Shown: piece by piece, positions 5,960 to 6,069 of the stretch
How the letters are laid out: each line of letters starts with the position of its first letter
Numbering within the stretch: the stretch's first letter is position 1
DNA from: an uncultured Clostridia bacterium
GTDB taxonomy: Bacteria; Bacillota; Clostridia; Oscillospirales; Oscillospiraceae
Direction of reading: 5' to 3'
DNA: 6,069 nucleotides
NCBI GenBank assembly: GCA_947177005.1
Contig: CAMWSZ010000200.1
Coordinates: 1 to 6,069, forward strand
Made by a program: the position numbers and the translations under genes
Notes under the pieces: generated by a model
Databases searched by the model: none
Told to the model about the DNA's origin: nothing
The model's input: only the letters and a program-made list of their open reading frames with translations

Positions 5960-6033
5960 CAGCGAACGATGAAGGGGGAGTACTTATCATATTTCCCACA
6001 ACGGACCGCGATAAATTATTATTTCTGAAATAA
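5953..6033 (+). other. possible frameshifted continuation of the copy-2 tail
   Basis: In the frame one base back from copy 2, the sequence reads ILTANDEGGVLIIFPTTDRD and then KLLFLK before TAA at 6031-6033. The switch would occur at the TTTT run (5954-5957) beside the TGA of copy 2. It looks protein-like but is short and has no independent start signal, so it could be chance. The end also contains the AT-rich inverted repeat TTATTT/AAATAA (6019-6024 with 6028-6033). Confidence 0.25.
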
Positions 6034-6055
6034 AGGCTAGGAATGCGAAGGGAAC

Positions 6056-6066
6056 TATGGTAGAAT
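6056..6066 (+). promoter_or_regulatory. candidate extended -10 promoter at the window end
   Basis: TATGGTAGAAT matches the extended -10 pattern TRTGnTATAAT with one mismatch. No clear -35 lies upstream, which extended -10 promoters can tolerate. It would drive a gene beyond the window, and no start codon with a long frame is seen before the edge. Confidence 0.3.
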
Positions 6067-6069
6067 AAG

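Noticed and set aside
6019..6033. AT-rich inverted repeat as a terminator or operator
   Set aside because: The stem is only six A/T pairs with no G/C core or T-run, which is easily expected by chance in AT-rich DNA.

Overview
This window looks like chromosomal DNA of a gut-type anaerobic Clostridia (Bacillota), probably Oscillospiraceae-like. The basis is moderate base composition, AGGAGG-class ribosome binding sites, an anti-sigma-like membrane protein with DUF4367-type repeats, and a set of cytosolic hypothetical proteins that start MDIR and carry a D-x-[VI]-[VI]-IS-x-x-AR motif. The taxonomic call is inference from style, not from a marker gene. Every supported gene is on the + strand.

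Layout. Positions 1-83 hold either the last codons of an upstream gene or a promoter region. Positions 84-1340 encode a single-pass membrane protein with an acidic cytosolic N-terminus and two tandem copies of an extracytoplasmic domain, resembling an anti-sigma factor. A 128-bp gap follows, with a hairpin and a possible promoter very close to the next start. Positions 1469-2953 encode a 494-aa protein of unknown function with an internal repeat. Positions 2943 to about 3567 look like a decayed or frame-broken coding region in three successive frames, perhaps the lost C-terminal part of the preceding gene. Two tandemly duplicated genes follow, 3552-4658 and 4643-5959. Their first 358 codons are closely related, they overlap by 16 nt, and only the second copy keeps an 80-residue charged tail. 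The last 110 bp hold a possible frameshifted continuation of that tail and a candidate extended -10 promoter element.

How they fit together. The 494-aa protein and the two duplicated proteins share an N-terminal motif and a central domain of about 75 residues, so they form one local family. They have no signal peptide, membrane segment or catalytic motif that I recognise. The locus is rich in duplication at several scales: a domain repeat in the membrane protein, a module repeat in the 494-aa protein, and a whole-gene tandem copy. No phage, IS, CRISPR, tRNA or rRNA feature was seen. Whether the membrane protein is functionally linked to the downstream family cannot be decided from this sequence.
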